Origin: Pseudodesulfovibrio profundus
Lineage (GTDB): Bacteria > Desulfobacterota > Desulfovibrionia > Desulfovibrionales > Desulfovibrionaceae
DNA: 64,000 bases
Direction: 5' to 3'
Assembly: GCF_900217235.1 (NCBI RefSeq)
Contig: NZ_LT907975.1
Location: 2,827,001 to 2,891,000 of the forward strand
Below, one piece after another: positions 1 through 8,787 of this stretch. The position numbers were made by a program, and so were the translations under genes. The notes beneath the pieces are model-generated. The model was not told the origin of the DNA, made no database searches, and worked only from the letters and a program-made list of their open reading frames with translations. Within the stretch, counting starts at the first letter, position 1. Each line of letters opens with the position of its first letter.

Positions 1-765
1 CTCTTCGTTGCCGAGCCTGAGCCTGGCCTGTGTCGGGTAATCTGCTATTCCCCCCGTCACGATCTGAACATGGCCCGTCTGGGAACCGAACGCGTTGCAG
101 CCGTGGTCGATGCATGGTGTCGCGAATACGAAGAGCTCGGGGTGCGTGAAGATATCGGCTACGTCCAGATTTTTGAAAACCGCGGTTCAGTCATGGGATG
201 TTCCAATCCGCATCCGCACGGACAAATCTGGGCCACCGGTGCCACGCCCATGTATCCGGCCTCGGAAGACGCCAGACAGGCAGTCCATCTGCGGGAACAG
301 GGATCATGTCTCCTGTGCCGGTACATGGAGCAGGAACTGGCGAGCAGCGAGCGATTGATTTTCGAGAACGACTCCTTTGTCGTTGTCGTGCCGTTTTGGG
401 CGATCTGGCCCTTTGAAACCATGGTCTTGCCCAAGGTGCACATGACGTCCATCTCCGAGATGGAGGGCAAACAGCGGCTTGATCTGGCCGATGCGCTGGT
501 GCGACTGGGCATTCGATACGACAATCTTTTCCAGACCTCATTCCCCTATTCAATGGGTATTCATCAACGCCCCACAGATGGCGGAAACTATCCCCACTGG
601 CATTGGCACATGCACTTTTATCCGCCCCTGCTTCGCTCCCGCAGCGTCAAAAAATTCATGGTGGGCTTCGAGATGATGGCCATGCCCCAGCGGGATCTGA
701 CAGCCGAAGCCGCTGCTGCGCGTTTGCGTGAGTTGTCGGAAACACACTATCTGGAGTCCCTCTAA
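1..765 (+). CDS. galT: Galactose-1-phosphate uridylyltransferase, C-terminal part (5' end outside window)
   Basis: Leloir-pathway enzyme that swaps UDP between UDP-glucose and galactose-1-phosphate. The reading frame is open from base 1, so the gene begins before the window; about 255 residues are visible against roughly 350 in typical GalT, so the N-terminal quarter is missing. The segment FENRGSVMGCSNPHPHGQIW carries the HPH active site (211-219), whose second His forms the uridylyl-enzyme intermediate. A CxxC pair (CLLC) and a late HWHWHMHF stretch match the family's metal and fold positions. The stop codon overlaps the galK start by one base (TAATG), so the two are translationally coupled. 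Identification is firm; only completeness is unknown. Confidence 0.95.
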   Translation, partial: LFVAEPEPGLCRVICYSPRHDLNMARLGTERVAAVVDAWCREYEELGVREDIGYVQIFENRGSVMGCSNPHPHGQIWATGATPMYPASEDARQAVHLREQGSCLLCRYMEQELASSERLIFENDSFVVVVPFWAIWPFETMVLPKVHMTSISEMEGKQRLDLADALVRLGIRYDNLFQTSFPYSMGIHQRPTDGGNYPHWHWHMHFYPPLLRSRSVKKFMVGFEMMAMPQRDLTAEAAAARLRELSETHYLESL

Positions 766-2072
766 TGGAAACCGTGGTCGGCTATCTGTCTGCCTTGCGT
801 AGTGGCGCCTTGGATGAATCCCTGATCGCCCTGTATGGTGAGGCCGCTCTTGTCAGGCAGAAGGAGCGGGTGCGAACCTTGCTGCGTCGCATGGAGCGGG
901 GATTTGACAGCGGGCAGCGGGCCGCTCTTGTCAGTGCGCCGGGCCGGACCGAATTGGGAGGCAACCATACGGATCACAATAACGGTGTGGTGTTGGCCGC
1001 TGCCGTGCATTTTGACTGCCTGGCCCTTGCCACACCGGGTGGCGGCAAGGCGATCCGTATGCGTTCCGAAGGGTTCCCCGGCACCATTGAAGTGGATTTG
1101 TCTGACACGGCCCCCAGACCGGAAGAAGCTGACACGCCTCAGGCACTGATCCGCGGTGTGGCCGATGGTCTGGTCAAGGCGGGCTACCGTATCGGTCCGT
1201 TCAATGCCTGTGTGGCCGGAGAAGTACCCATGGGCGCGGGATTGAGTTCGTCTGCAGCCTTTGAAATCTGTGTCGGGCAGATATTCAGTCAGTTGTACAA
1301 CAACGGCGAAGTTCCGCCTTTGGAACTGGCTCGCATCGGACAGCGCGCAGAGAATCTTTTTTTTGGCAAACCGTGTGGCCTCATGGACCAACTGGCCTGT
1401 GCGGTACAGGGGGTCCTGTCCATTGACTTCAAGGATCAGGCCCAGCCCGTGATTCGGGAAGTGGATGTGGATTTCAAGGCGGCCGGATACCAGTTGGTGG
1501 TGGTCGATACTGGGGGAAGTCATGCGGACCTGACCCCGGAGTACACTGCCATCCCACATGAAATGGGCCGTGCGGCGCGAGTGCTCGGTCAGGAGCGTGC
1601 CCGTGGATTGACCATTGACGATGTGCTGCAAGCCGCGCCCGCCATTCGACGCGAGGCCGGTGATCGCGCCGTGCTTCGTCTGATACATTTCATTGAGGAG
1701 ACCGAGCGGGCGCAGGCGCAGGCCGAGGCGTTGTCACAGGGCAAGATTGATACATACCTTGATCTCGTCAATGCTTCCGGTGACTCCTCATGGCGATTGT
1801 TGCAGAACTGTATTTCCACCACACGCCCGGATGAGCAGGGGATCACCCTCGCCCTTGCGCTGACCAGGCGCTACCTACAAGGGCAGGGAGCCTGGCGCAT
1901 ACAGGGGGGAGGATTCGCCGGAACCATTCAGGCGTATGTGCCGCTTGACCGGCTGGACAGCTATATTTCCTCCATGGAAGGGGTGTTCGGGGCCGGGGCG
2001 GTCCTCCCGCTGTCCATCCGAAAGCCGGGCCGTGAGTTGATCATGCCTGCTTCGAGCAAAGGGGAGCGGTAG
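765..2072 (+). CDS. galK: Galactokinase (GHMP kinase family), divergent motif 1
   Basis: Phosphorylates galactose to galactose-1-phosphate with ATP, feeding GalT just upstream. The 435-residue protein has the three GHMP-kinase motifs: a galactokinase signature near residues 58-74 (APGRTELGGNHTDHNNG), the phosphate-binding loop GAGLSSSAAFE near 157-166, and the late glycine-rich motif GGGFAGTIQ. Motif 1 departs from the usual GRVNLIGEHxDY form, with Gly-Asn in place of Gly-Glu before the His; the catalytic region HTDH is kept. It is somewhat longer than the usual 380-400 residues. It overlaps galT by one base, with a GGAG ribosome site inside galT, and is followed two bases later by the repressor gene. 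Galactose is the probable substrate because of the neighbours; another sugar cannot be excluded. Confidence 0.9.
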   Translation: METVVGYLSALRSGALDESLIALYGEAALVRQKERVRTLLRRMERGFDSGQRAALVSAPGRTELGGNHTDHNNGVVLAAAVHFDCLALATPGGGKAIRMRSEGFPGTIEVDLSDTAPRPEEADTPQALIRGVADGLVKAGYRIGPFNACVAGEVPMGAGLSSSAAFEICVGQIFSQLYNNGEVPPLELARIGQRAENLFFGKPCGLMDQLACAVQGVLSIDFKDQAQPVIREVDVDFKAAGYQLVVVDTGGSHADLTPEYTAIPHEMGRAARVLGQERARGLTIDDVLQAAPAIRREAGDRAVLRLIHFIEETERAQAQAEALSQGKIDTYLDLVNASGDSSWRLLQNCISTTRPDEQGITLALALTRRYLQGQGAWRIQGGGFAGTIQAYVPLDRLDSYISSMEGVFGAGAVLPLSIRKPGRELIMPASSKGER

Positions 2073-2074
2073 GC

Positions 2075-3097
2075 ATGGGGCAGTTCACCATCAAGGATTT
2101 GGCCCGGAAGCTCTCGATTTCCCCGTCCACTGTGTCTCGGGCTTTGCGCGATCATCCAGACATCAGTAAAGAGACCAAACGGCGAGTCGTTGAAGCCGCC
2201 GAAAAATATCACTACCAGCCCAATCAGCTCGCACAGTCCCTGCAAAAGCGCCGTTCCAGCACCATCGGGGTCATTGTCCCGGAAATCCGACATCATTTCT
2301 TTTCCACCGTCATCAGCGGCATCGAAGAGGTCGCTTATGAGCACGGCTACACCATCATGGTGTGCCAATCCAACGAAACCATCGAGCGCGAAATCATCAA
2401 CACGCAGGCACTGGTTGCCAACCGCGTGGCCGGTCTGCTTATCGCCATTTCCTCGGAAACAACGCGCTTCGAGCACCTTGAGAGCGTCATTCGCCGCTCC
2501 GTGCCACTGGTCCAGTTCGATCGGGTCGTGGAGGAGCTGGATACCAGCAAGGTCGTGGTTGATGACTACAAGGCCGCCTATGAAGCGGTGGAGCACCTGA
2601 TTCAGGCAGGCTACCGGCGTATCGGCCATATGGCGGGGCAGGACGGCATTGCCCTCAACCATCATCGATTCCTGGGATACCGGGACGCCCTCCGCGATCA
2701 TGGTCTGGAATATGACAGTCGTTGGCACCTGCATGGCGGTTACCGCGAAGATGACGGTCGGGTCGGAGCAGCAAAATTTCTGGCCATGGATGAGATGCCG
2801 GACGCCATTCTCGCCATCAACGATCCCGTGGCAGTCGGGCTGTTCTCGGAGTTCAAAAAAGCGGGGTTGCGCATACCGCACGACATCGCGCTGGTCGGAT
2901 TTTCCGATACCCCGGCTGCGGCTCTTATCGATCCGCCATTGACCACCGTGTACCAACCCGCATTCGAAATGGGGCAGACGGCTGCATCACTTTTACTAAA
3001 GCAATTTGATACAGATGATGATATGATCGCTCCCGAAAAAGTAACCTTGGCTACAAAATTGTTGGTTCGCGGTTCATCCCGGCCAAAGGGGGCCTAA
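2075..3097 (+). CDS. LacI/GalR-family transcriptional repressor
   Basis: DNA-binding regulator of 340 residues, probably controlling the surrounding sugar operon. The N-terminus (about residues 4-50) has the classic LacI helix-turn-helix and hinge, with TIKDLARKLSISPSTVSRAL followed by the YHYQPN hinge segment. Residues 60-335 form a periplasmic-binding-protein-like effector domain (SSTIGVIVPEI; DAILAINDPVAVGLF; VALVGFSD-like segment). It lies inside the operon between galK and galM, an arrangement expected for a local autoregulated repressor that responds to the imported sugar or a metabolite. The stop overlaps the galM start (TAATG). A LacI-type central-CG palindrome lies before the binding-protein gene at 5335-5346, a plausible target. 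The effector is not identifiable from sequence. Confidence 0.92.
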   Translation: MGQFTIKDLARKLSISPSTVSRALRDHPDISKETKRRVVEAAEKYHYQPNQLAQSLQKRRSSTIGVIVPEIRHHFFSTVISGIEEVAYEHGYTIMVCQSNETIEREIINTQALVANRVAGLLIAISSETTRFEHLESVIRRSVPLVQFDRVVEELDTSKVVVDDYKAAYEAVEHLIQAGYRRIGHMAGQDGIALNHHRFLGYRDALRDHGLEYDSRWHLHGGYREDDGRVGAAKFLAMDEMPDAILAINDPVAVGLFSEFKKAGLRIPHDIALVGFSDTPAAALIDPPLTTVYQPAFEMGQTAASLLLKQFDTDDDMIAPEKVTLATKLLVRGSSRPKGA

Positions 3098-4152
3098 TGG
3101 AAGTAGTGCGGGAGAAATGGGGACAATTGAAGGACGGGCGCTGGGCAGAGCGTTTTACCCTGTCCAATGCCAGAGGAATGCAGGCTGTCGTAACCAATTA
3201 TGGCGCGACATTGATCGGCCTGACAGCGCCGGATAATAACGGCAATATGGCCGATGTCGTACTGGGGTTTGATACGCTGGACGAGTATGTTCATGGTCGC
3301 GGCTATTTCGGCGCGACCATCGGGCGCGTTGCCAATCGTCTTTCCGGCGGCAGTTTCATGCTGGATGGCAAGGTCCATGAGGTGGTCCAGAACAAGGATG
3401 GATTCCAGATTCACGGTGGCGCAGGTGGATTTCACTCCCGGTTGTGGGAAGCGGAAATCCGCAACGACGTTACCGGCTCCAAGCTGATCCTTTCCTATCG
3501 CAGCGAGGACGGGGAAGAGGGGTATCCCGGTAATGTTGATGTACAGGCCGTCTTTTCCATGATCGAAAATGGGCTGCGGATGGAGTATCGGGCAGCGACC
3601 GACACCCCGACCGTGCTGACCATGACCAACCACGCCTATTTCAATCTGAGCGGCCGAGGGGCTGACTCCATTCTTGATCACGTGGTCACACTGAATGCCA
3701 GCGGCTGGCTGCCCACGGATGAAAAGCAGATTCCCACAGGTGAAGTGGCCGAAGTTGCCGGTACACCGTTGGACTTTTCCCGGCCAACCGCCATCGGGCT
3801 TCGGATCGATGAATCCTTTCCGCCTCTGGAACTGGCCCATGGCTACGACCATTTCTACATCATTGACGGTGATCCCTGTGAATTGACACCGGCAGCACAA
3901 ATATTTCACGGCGGTTCCGGGCGTGTGCTGGAGGTTTGCACCACGCAGCCCGGATTGCAATTTTACACGGGAAACCACATGGCAGACCGTATCAATGGGA
4001 AACTGGGTGTGCTATATGGACCACGCTCGGGTTTCTGTGTTGAAACGCAAGGGTATGTGGATGCGCCCAATCGACCGGAATTCCCTGCCGTTACACTGCG
4101 GCCCGGGGAAACGTATCATCATGTAACCGAATACCGCTTCTCGAACATGTGA
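3097..4152 (+). CDS. galM: Aldose 1-epimerase (mutarotase)
   Basis: Interconverts alpha and beta anomers of galactose or glucose so that galactokinase gets the alpha form. The 351-residue protein shows family marks: NYGATLIGL near the start, [12 protein letters not shown] (sugar-binding Asn-Arg), QIHGG (catalytic His region), a [12 protein letters not shown] segment holding the second catalytic His, HGYDHFY, and the late FYTGNH and [19 protein letters not shown] segments with the catalytic Glu. Length matches the family. It starts within the stop codon of the repressor gene, so it is in the same transcript. A gap of only 28 bases separates it from the transporter ATPase, linking galactose metabolism and uptake. 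Confidence 0.94.
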   Translation: MEVVREKWGQLKDGRWAERFTLSNARGMQAVVTNYGATLIGLTAPDNNGNMADVVLGFDTLDEYVHGRGYFGATIGRVANRLSGGSFMLDGKVHEVVQNKDGFQIHGGAGGFHSRLWEAEIRNDVTGSKLILSYRSEDGEEGYPGNVDVQAVFSMIENGLRMEYRAATDTPTVLTMTNHAYFNLSGRGADSILDHVVTLNASGWLPTDEKQIPTGEVAEVAGTPLDFSRPTAIGLRIDESFPPLELAHGYDHFYIIDGDPCELTPAAQIFHGGSGRVLEVCTTQPGLQFYTGNHMADRINGKLGVLYGPRSGFCVETQGYVDAPNRPEFPAVTLRPGETYHHVTEYRFSNM

Positions 4153-4180
4153 GGCTGAAACTAGCGACCAAGGTACTGCA

Positions 4181-5278
4181 ATGGCGAATGTTCAACTGAA
4201 GAAAGTGATCAAACGGTATGGTTCCGTGGAAGTGGTCCACGGCATCGACCTGGAGATTCAGGATAATGAATTCATCGTGCTGGTCGGTCCGTCCGGGTGC
4301 GGCAAATCGACGGTTCTGCGTATGGTGGCAGGGCTGGAAGAGATCAGCGGTGGCGAGATCGTCATCGGTGACAGGGTGGTCAATCAGGAATCGCCCAAAG
4401 ATCGAAACGTGGCCATGGTTTTCCAGAACTACGCTCTGTATCCCCACATGTCCGTGCGTGAAAACATGGGCTTCTCGCTTAAGATGAGCAAGTGGAGCAA
4501 AGAGGATATCAACGCCAAGGTGGCCGAGGTTGCCCATATCCTTGAGCTGGAGCCGTATCTGGACCGCAAACCATCGGAGCTTTCTGGCGGCCAGCGCCAG
4601 CGCGTTGCCATGGGGCGCGCCATGGTGCGCGAGCCCGATGTGTTCCTTTTTGATGAGCCGCTGTCCAACCTCGACGCTCAGCTTCGCACGCAGATGCGCA
4701 TGGAACTGCGCAAGATGCATATGCGTCTGGCAACCACCACCATCTATGTCACCCACGACCAGATCGAGGCCATGACCCTGGCTGATCGTATCGTCATCCT
4801 CAAGGATGGACATATTCAGCAGGTCGGCACGCCCATCGACGTATTCGAGGACCCCAACAACGTGTTTGTGGCCCAGTTTATCGGTAATCCGCCCATGAAC
4901 ATCCTAGAAGGCGTTTGCCATATCCAGGACGGCAAGCGGTCGGTGAAAGTCGGGGCTTCAACATTCCCGGTGATCGACGGCAAGGCCGAGGCTTTGGAGG
5001 ACGGTGCGCCCGTTCTGGTGGGGCTTCGACCGGACTCCATCAAAATGGGCGACAACATCGAGAAACTGCCCAAAGAATGGTGGTGTCGTGGTGAAGTGGT
5101 CGTGTCGGAAATCCTTGGCGGACAATCCCATCTGGAGATCGTCGTGGATGGGGAGAATCAACTGATCGCCGAGGTAGAGGGACGGGTGATCGCCCATCCC
5201 GGTGAAATTGTTCCCATCGGTTTCGAATTTGACAGAATGGTCTTGTTCGATCCGGAGACAACCAATGCGCTTCGTTGA
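4181..5278 (+). CDS. ABC sugar transporter ATPase (MalK/UgpC/MsmK type)
   Basis: Cytoplasmic ATPase that powers the sugar importer encoded downstream. The 365-residue sequence has Walker [10 protein letters not shown] at 36-44, Q-loop [11 protein letters not shown] near 82-92, signature [14 protein letters not shown] at 134-147, Walker B FLFDEP at 155-160 and H-loop [10 protein letters not shown]. The C-terminal third (about 235-365) is a TOBE/OB-type regulatory domain as in MalK. Placement right after galM and before the binding protein and two permeases gives a full importer. A chloroplast- or iron-type specificity is unlikely because the partners are of the CUT1 carbohydrate type. Family assignment is firm; the sugar (galactose, a galactoside or an oligosaccharide) is inferred from context. 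Confidence 0.93.
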   Translation: MANVQLKKVIKRYGSVEVVHGIDLEIQDNEFIVLVGPSGCGKSTVLRMVAGLEEISGGEIVIGDRVVNQESPKDRNVAMVFQNYALYPHMSVRENMGFSLKMSKWSKEDINAKVAEVAHILELEPYLDRKPSELSGGQRQRVAMGRAMVREPDVFLFDEPLSNLDAQLRTQMRMELRKMHMRLATTTIYVTHDQIEAMTLADRIVILKDGHIQQVGTPIDVFEDPNNVFVAQFIGNPPMNILEGVCHIQDGKRSVKVGASTFPVIDGKAEALEDGAPVLVGLRPDSIKMGDNIEKLPKEWWCRGEVVVSEILGGQSHLEIVVDGENQLIAEVEGRVIAHPGEIVPIGFEFDRMVLFDPETTNALR

Positions 5279-5334
5279 TGTTGCGGTCTGCGAAGTGTTT
5301 GTTTTAATTGCTAATTGATTGTGGAAAATCGTTT

Positions 5335-5346
5335 GCTAACGTTAGG
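5335..5346. promoter_or_regulatory. Candidate LacI-family operator before the binding-protein gene
   Basis: The stretch GCTAACGTTAGG is an almost perfect palindrome (five of six bases per arm) around a central CG, the usual architecture of LacI/GalR operators. It directly abuts the AGGAGGT ribosome site of the binding-protein gene, so binding could also hinder translation start. The half-sequence TTGCTAA occurs twice, at 5308-5314 and 5333-5339. A LacI-family gene lies 2.2 kb upstream in the same operon. Assignment as its target is inference. Confidence 0.4.
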
Positions 5347-5353
5347 AGGTACT

Positions 5354-6610
5354 ATGAAAAAGGCTTTTGCTCGTGTGCTGTTCTTCATGGTTGCCGCTCT
5401 GCTGCTCTCCGCGCCGCAGGCCGTGCAAGCCAAGGAATTTTCCGGTGATCTGGAAATCTTCTCCTGGTGGGCTGGTGACGAAGGTCCGGCACTCCAGGCT
5501 CTCATCGACATCTACAAAAAACAAAATCCCAAAGTTAACGTAATCAACGCCACAGTAACAGGCGGCTCCGGCGTCAACGCCAAGGCTGTCCTCAAGACCC
5601 GTATGCTCGGTGGTGAGCCGCCGGATTCCTTCCAGGTTCACGCCGGACAGGAACTTATCGGTACCTGGGTTAAAGCGGATCGCATGGAAGACCTGACCCC
5701 GCTCTTCAAGGAGCAGGGATGGATGGACGTTTTCCCCGAAGGGCTGATCAAGCTCATCGGTACTGAAGACGGCATCTGGTCTGTGCCGGTCAATATCCAC
5801 CGCTCCAACGTGATGTGGTATACGCCTGCCAACCTGAAAAAATGGGGCGTTGAAGCTCCTAAGACCTGGGATGAGTTCTTTGCCATCGCTCCCAAGCTGA
5901 AAGCCGCTGGCGTCACGCCGCTGGCTCTCGCTCAGAACTGGACCGCCAACCACCTGTGGGAATCTGTTGCTCTGGCCTCTCTTGGCCCGGACAAGTGGGA
6001 CGCCCTGTGGAACGGCGAGCTGTCCTTTGATTCCCCTGAAGTTGTCAAGGCATGGGAACTGTTCGGCAAGGTCCTCCAGTACACCAATGCCGATGCTTCC
6101 TCCCTGTCCTGGCAGCAGGCCACGGATATGGTCATCGATGGCCGCGCCGCCTTCAACATCATGGGTGACTGGGCTGCCGGTTACATGGCCACCACCAAGA
6201 AGCTCGTTCCCGGCGAAGGGTTCGGTTTCATGGCCTCTCCCGGTACCAACGGCGAGTTCATGTTCCTGGCCGACTCCTTTGGTCTGCCCAAGGGTGCTCC
6301 CAACCGTGACAACGCCATTGCCTGGTTGAAGGTCCTCGGTTCCAAGGAAGGCTCTGATGCATTCAACCCCCTGAAGGGTTCCATCTCTGCCCGTACCGAC
6401 TCCGACCTGTCCAAGTACAACGGCTACCTGCAGGCCACTGCTGCCGACTTCGGCAAGGATCGTGTGGTTGGTTCTCTGGCACACGGCGTTGCAGCCAATG
6501 AAACCTTCATGGGTGGCTTCGCTTCCGTCATGGAGATGTTCCTGAAGACCAAGAACGCTCCTGCCGCTGCCAAGGCGTGCGCTCAGCTCGCCAAGAAGGC
6601 CGGTATCTAA
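5354..6610 (+). CDS. Extracellular sugar-binding protein (ABC importer, family 1)
   Basis: Periplasmic receptor that captures sugar and delivers it to the two permeases downstream. The start chosen is ATG 5354, preceded by a perfect AGGAGGT seven bases away, giving 418 residues; an in-frame extension to 5315 would put non-hydrophobic residues before the signal peptide. Residues 1-26 are a clear signal peptide ([18 protein letters not shown], ending AVQA). The mature part has the carbohydrate-binding-protein pattern: [19 protein letters not shown] at the start, a TGGSG region, [15 protein letters not shown] and an internal [11 protein letters not shown]. Codon use is strongly biased to C-ending codons, fitting high expression. 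A strong hairpin follows it before the permease genes. Confidence 0.93.
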   Translation: MKKAFARVLFFMVAALLLSAPQAVQAKEFSGDLEIFSWWAGDEGPALQALIDIYKKQNPKVNVINATVTGGSGVNAKAVLKTRMLGGEPPDSFQVHAGQELIGTWVKADRMEDLTPLFKEQGWMDVFPEGLIKLIGTEDGIWSVPVNIHRSNVMWYTPANLKKWGVEAPKTWDEFFAIAPKLKAAGVTPLALAQNWTANHLWESVALASLGPDKWDALWNGELSFDSPEVVKAWELFGKVLQYTNADASSLSWQQATDMVIDGRAAFNIMGDWAAGYMATTKKLVPGEGFGFMASPGTNGEFMFLADSFGLPKGAPNRDNAIAWLKVLGSKEGSDAFNPLKGSISARTDSDLSKYNGYLQATAADFGKDRVVGSLAHGVAANETFMGGFASVMEMFLKTKNAPAAAKACAQLAKKAGI

Positions 6611-6625
6611 AACGCATTCATCAAC

Positions 6626-6656
6626 CCTCCCGCGCCGCTTCCATGGGCGCGGGAGG
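6626..6656 (+). other. Intra-operon hairpin after the binding-protein gene
   Basis: An 11-base-pair perfect GC-rich stem (CCTCCCGCGCC paired with GGCGCGGGAGG, 9-base loop) lies 15 bases after the binding-protein stop and is followed by CTTTC, not a run of T. It is in the 156-base gap before the first permease. Such hairpins are known to give high binding-protein and lower permease expression by partial termination or by protecting the upstream mRNA end. Confidence 0.65.
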
Positions 6657-6766
6657 CTTTCAACGCTCCGCCAACTCGTTCTGACAAAGCGTCAACAGGA
6701 GTTGTTCGGAGATATGATCGGGCGGCGGCCATGGTGCCCGAAGAGGATTAGTGAAGAGTAGGAATC

Positions 6767-7885
6767 ATGCGCGAAGCATCAAGAGACAAATTGAAAGCGT
6801 TGCTGACGCTGCTGCCATCCATGCTGCTCATAGGCATTTTCGTCTATGGCTTCATAGGCAATACCATATGGACATCCATGACCGACTGGGGTGGAACGGG
6901 ATCGCTCTCCATGACCCCGCAAAAGAATTTCGTCGGACTGGATAACTACGTTGAGCTGTTTACCGGATTTCTGGGCGGCGGGTTCCGTCAGGATCTGGTG
7001 AACGCGGTGTACTACTCCGTGATGCTGCTGGCCGGTGCCATCGGGCTGGGCATGTTCATTGCCATTTTGCTGGACCAGAAGCCCAAGGGCGAAGATGTGT
7101 TGCGGACCATCTTCCTCTATCCCATGTCTCTTTCTTTCATCGTGTCCGGTACCATCTGGCGCTGGCTGCTCGCTCCCCAGGGCGGCGTGAACGTGCTGCC
7201 GACCTATGTCGGTCTGGAGCCGCTTTCCTTTTCCTGGTTATCTAGCACCGAAGCTGTCCTGCAGTTCAACTGGCAGAACCTGTTCCAGATCATCCTGTAT
7301 GTGGCCGCATTCATCATGATCATGGTCGGTCTGTACAAGTTGCGCAGTCACGGCAATGCTGCTGTGAAGAAATGGCTTGGCCCCGGTATCGTTGTCGGCG
7401 GTGGCGCTTGGCTCTTTGGCGGCATGCTGCCCGAGGCACTGTTCATGGAAGAGATGCATGGATTCAACTTGGCAACCCTCGGAATCATCATCGCGACCAT
7501 CTGGCAGTATTCAGGATATACAATGGCTCTCTACCTTGCCGGGTTCAATGGCATTTCGCAGGATCTTCGCGACGCGGCGCTGCTCGATGGAGCCACGGAA
7601 GCCGGGTATTATCGCCATGTGGCTATCCCCATGCTCAAGCCCATCACCATCAGTGCGGTCATTATCCTGTCCCATATTTCACTCAAGATGTTCGACCTCG
7701 TCTTTGCCATGACCGGGCCGGACAATGCGGAAACCGGTCACCCCGCGTTGAACATGTATCTGACCACCTTCCGCGCCAATGACTTTGCCGTGGGTGCGGC
7801 CATTGCAATCGTTCTGTTTCTGGTGGCAGCGACGTTTATCGTCCCCTATCTCATCGGGCAGTACAGACAGCGGAGGCGGGGATAA
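6767..7885 (+). CDS. ABC sugar permease, MalF/UgpA type
   Basis: Inner-membrane channel subunit of the importer. The 372-residue protein has a hydrophobic N-terminus (LLTLLPSMLLIGIFVYGFIG) and about six further membrane segments, with the EAA-type loop DAALLDGATEAGYYRHVAIP near residues 270-290 that docks on the ATPase. It is about 70 residues longer than common UgpA/LacF-type permeases; the extra length is an extra hydrophilic-hydrophobic stretch around residues 185-225 (YKLRSHGNAAVKKWLGPGI and following). Ribosome site AGTAGGAATC precedes the ATG. The next permease starts 2 bases after its stop region. Specificity is inferred from the neighbours. Confidence 0.92.
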   Translation: MREASRDKLKALLTLLPSMLLIGIFVYGFIGNTIWTSMTDWGGTGSLSMTPQKNFVGLDNYVELFTGFLGGGFRQDLVNAVYYSVMLLAGAIGLGMFIAILLDQKPKGEDVLRTIFLYPMSLSFIVSGTIWRWLLAPQGGVNVLPTYVGLEPLSFSWLSSTEAVLQFNWQNLFQIILYVAAFIMIMVGLYKLRSHGNAAVKKWLGPGIVVGGGAWLFGGMLPEALFMEEMHGFNLATLGIIIATIWQYSGYTMALYLAGFNGISQDLRDAALLDGATEAGYYRHVAIPMLKPITISAVIILSHISLKMFDLVFAMTGPDNAETGHPALNMYLTTFRANDFAVGAAIAIVLFLVAATFIVPYLIGQYRQRRRG

Positions 7886-7887
7886 TC

Positions 7888-8712
7888 ATGAAACGTTCTT
7901 CTCCTGTCAGCTCGGTCCTTCTTTACGGGACTCTCGGCGTTCTGGCGCTGTTCTTCCTTATGCCAGCCTACATGGCGTTCGTCACGGCGCTCAAACTGCC
8001 TGCGGACATCAGCCTGCCTTCGGCCTGGGAACTGCCAGCCACATTCAACTGGGCGAGTTTCAGTCAGGCCATCGATCTGCTCAAGCCTAACTTCGTCAAT
8101 TCCATTATCCTGACGATCTCCGCGACTATCGGCTCCACCGTTCTTGGCTCGCTCAACGGGTATGTGTTCTCGAAGTGGAAGTTCAAGGGCAGCGAGGTCG
8201 TGTTCACGCTCTTCCTGTTCGGCATGTTCATACCGTATCAGGTTATCCTGATTCCTCTGTTTCAGACCCTGCGCGCCATGAACCTGTACGGTGGCCTGCC
8301 GGGATTGATTCTGGCGCACATCGTCTACGGGTTGCCGATCACGTCGTTGATCTTTCGGAATTTTTATTCGCAGATTCCGACAGCGCTCATTGAATCCGCC
8401 CGTCTGGATGGTGCAGGATTCTTCTCCATCTATCTGCGGATTGTGTTTCCGCTGTCCATTCCGGGCTTTGTGGTCACGAGCTTGTGGCAGTTCACCCAGA
8501 TTTGGAACGAGTTCCTCTGGGGCATCTGTCTGACCCGTCACGCCGACAATCCGATCACCGTCGGGCTGGCGCAATTGGCCGGTGGACAGGCCGTGAGCTG
8601 GAATCTGCCCATGGCCGGTTCGATCATGGCTGCGGTGCCGGTGCTGTGCATCTACATCTTCCTCGGACGATACTTCATCCGAGGACTGCTGGCCGGTTCG
8701 GTGAAAGAGTAA
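7888..8712 (+). CDS. ABC sugar permease, MalG/UgpE type
   Basis: Second channel subunit, expected to form a heterodimer with the product of the preceding gene. The 274-residue length is typical for MalG-type permeases. It has six predicted membrane segments, an N-terminal one being LLYGTLGVLALFFLMPAYMAF, and the EAA loop IESARLDGAGFFSIYLRIVF near residues 170-190. The ribosome site GGGGATAATC overlaps the end of the previous gene. This is the last gene of the operon: a strong terminator follows within 22 bases. Confidence 0.93.
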   Translation: MKRSSPVSSVLLYGTLGVLALFFLMPAYMAFVTALKLPADISLPSAWELPATFNWASFSQAIDLLKPNFVNSIILTISATIGSTVLGSLNGYVFSKWKFKGSEVVFTLFLFGMFIPYQVILIPLFQTLRAMNLYGGLPGLILAHIVYGLPITSLIFRNFYSQIPTALIESARLDGAGFFSIYLRIVFPLSIPGFVVTSLWQFTQIWNEFLWGICLTRHADNPITVGLAQLAGGQAVSWNLPMAGSIMAAVPVLCIYIFLGRYFIRGLLAGSVKE

Positions 8713-8733
8713 TCGGCAACTGTTCGATAATCA

Positions 8734-8768
8734 AAAAAGGCGGCTCTTCGTGGAAGTGCCGCCTTTTT
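8734..8768 (+). terminator. Rho-independent terminator of the galactose/ABC operon
   Basis: AAAAAGGCGGC pairs with GCCGCCTTTTT around a 13-base loop, giving an 11-bp stem that ends in a T run. The A run on the other side means it can also end transcription of the convergent gene at 8788-9534. Confidence 0.9.
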
Positions 8769-8787
8769 CTGTTGCTTGCTGATGCAG

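Noticed and set aside
762-1688. Long open frame antisense to galK
   Set aside because: No ribosome site, and its residues are those expected from reading a GC-rich gene backwards; galK on the other strand has all family motifs.
5315-5353. Upstream in-frame start of the sugar-binding protein
   Set aside because: Adds residues before the signal peptide and lacks a ribosome site; AGGAGGT points to ATG 5354.
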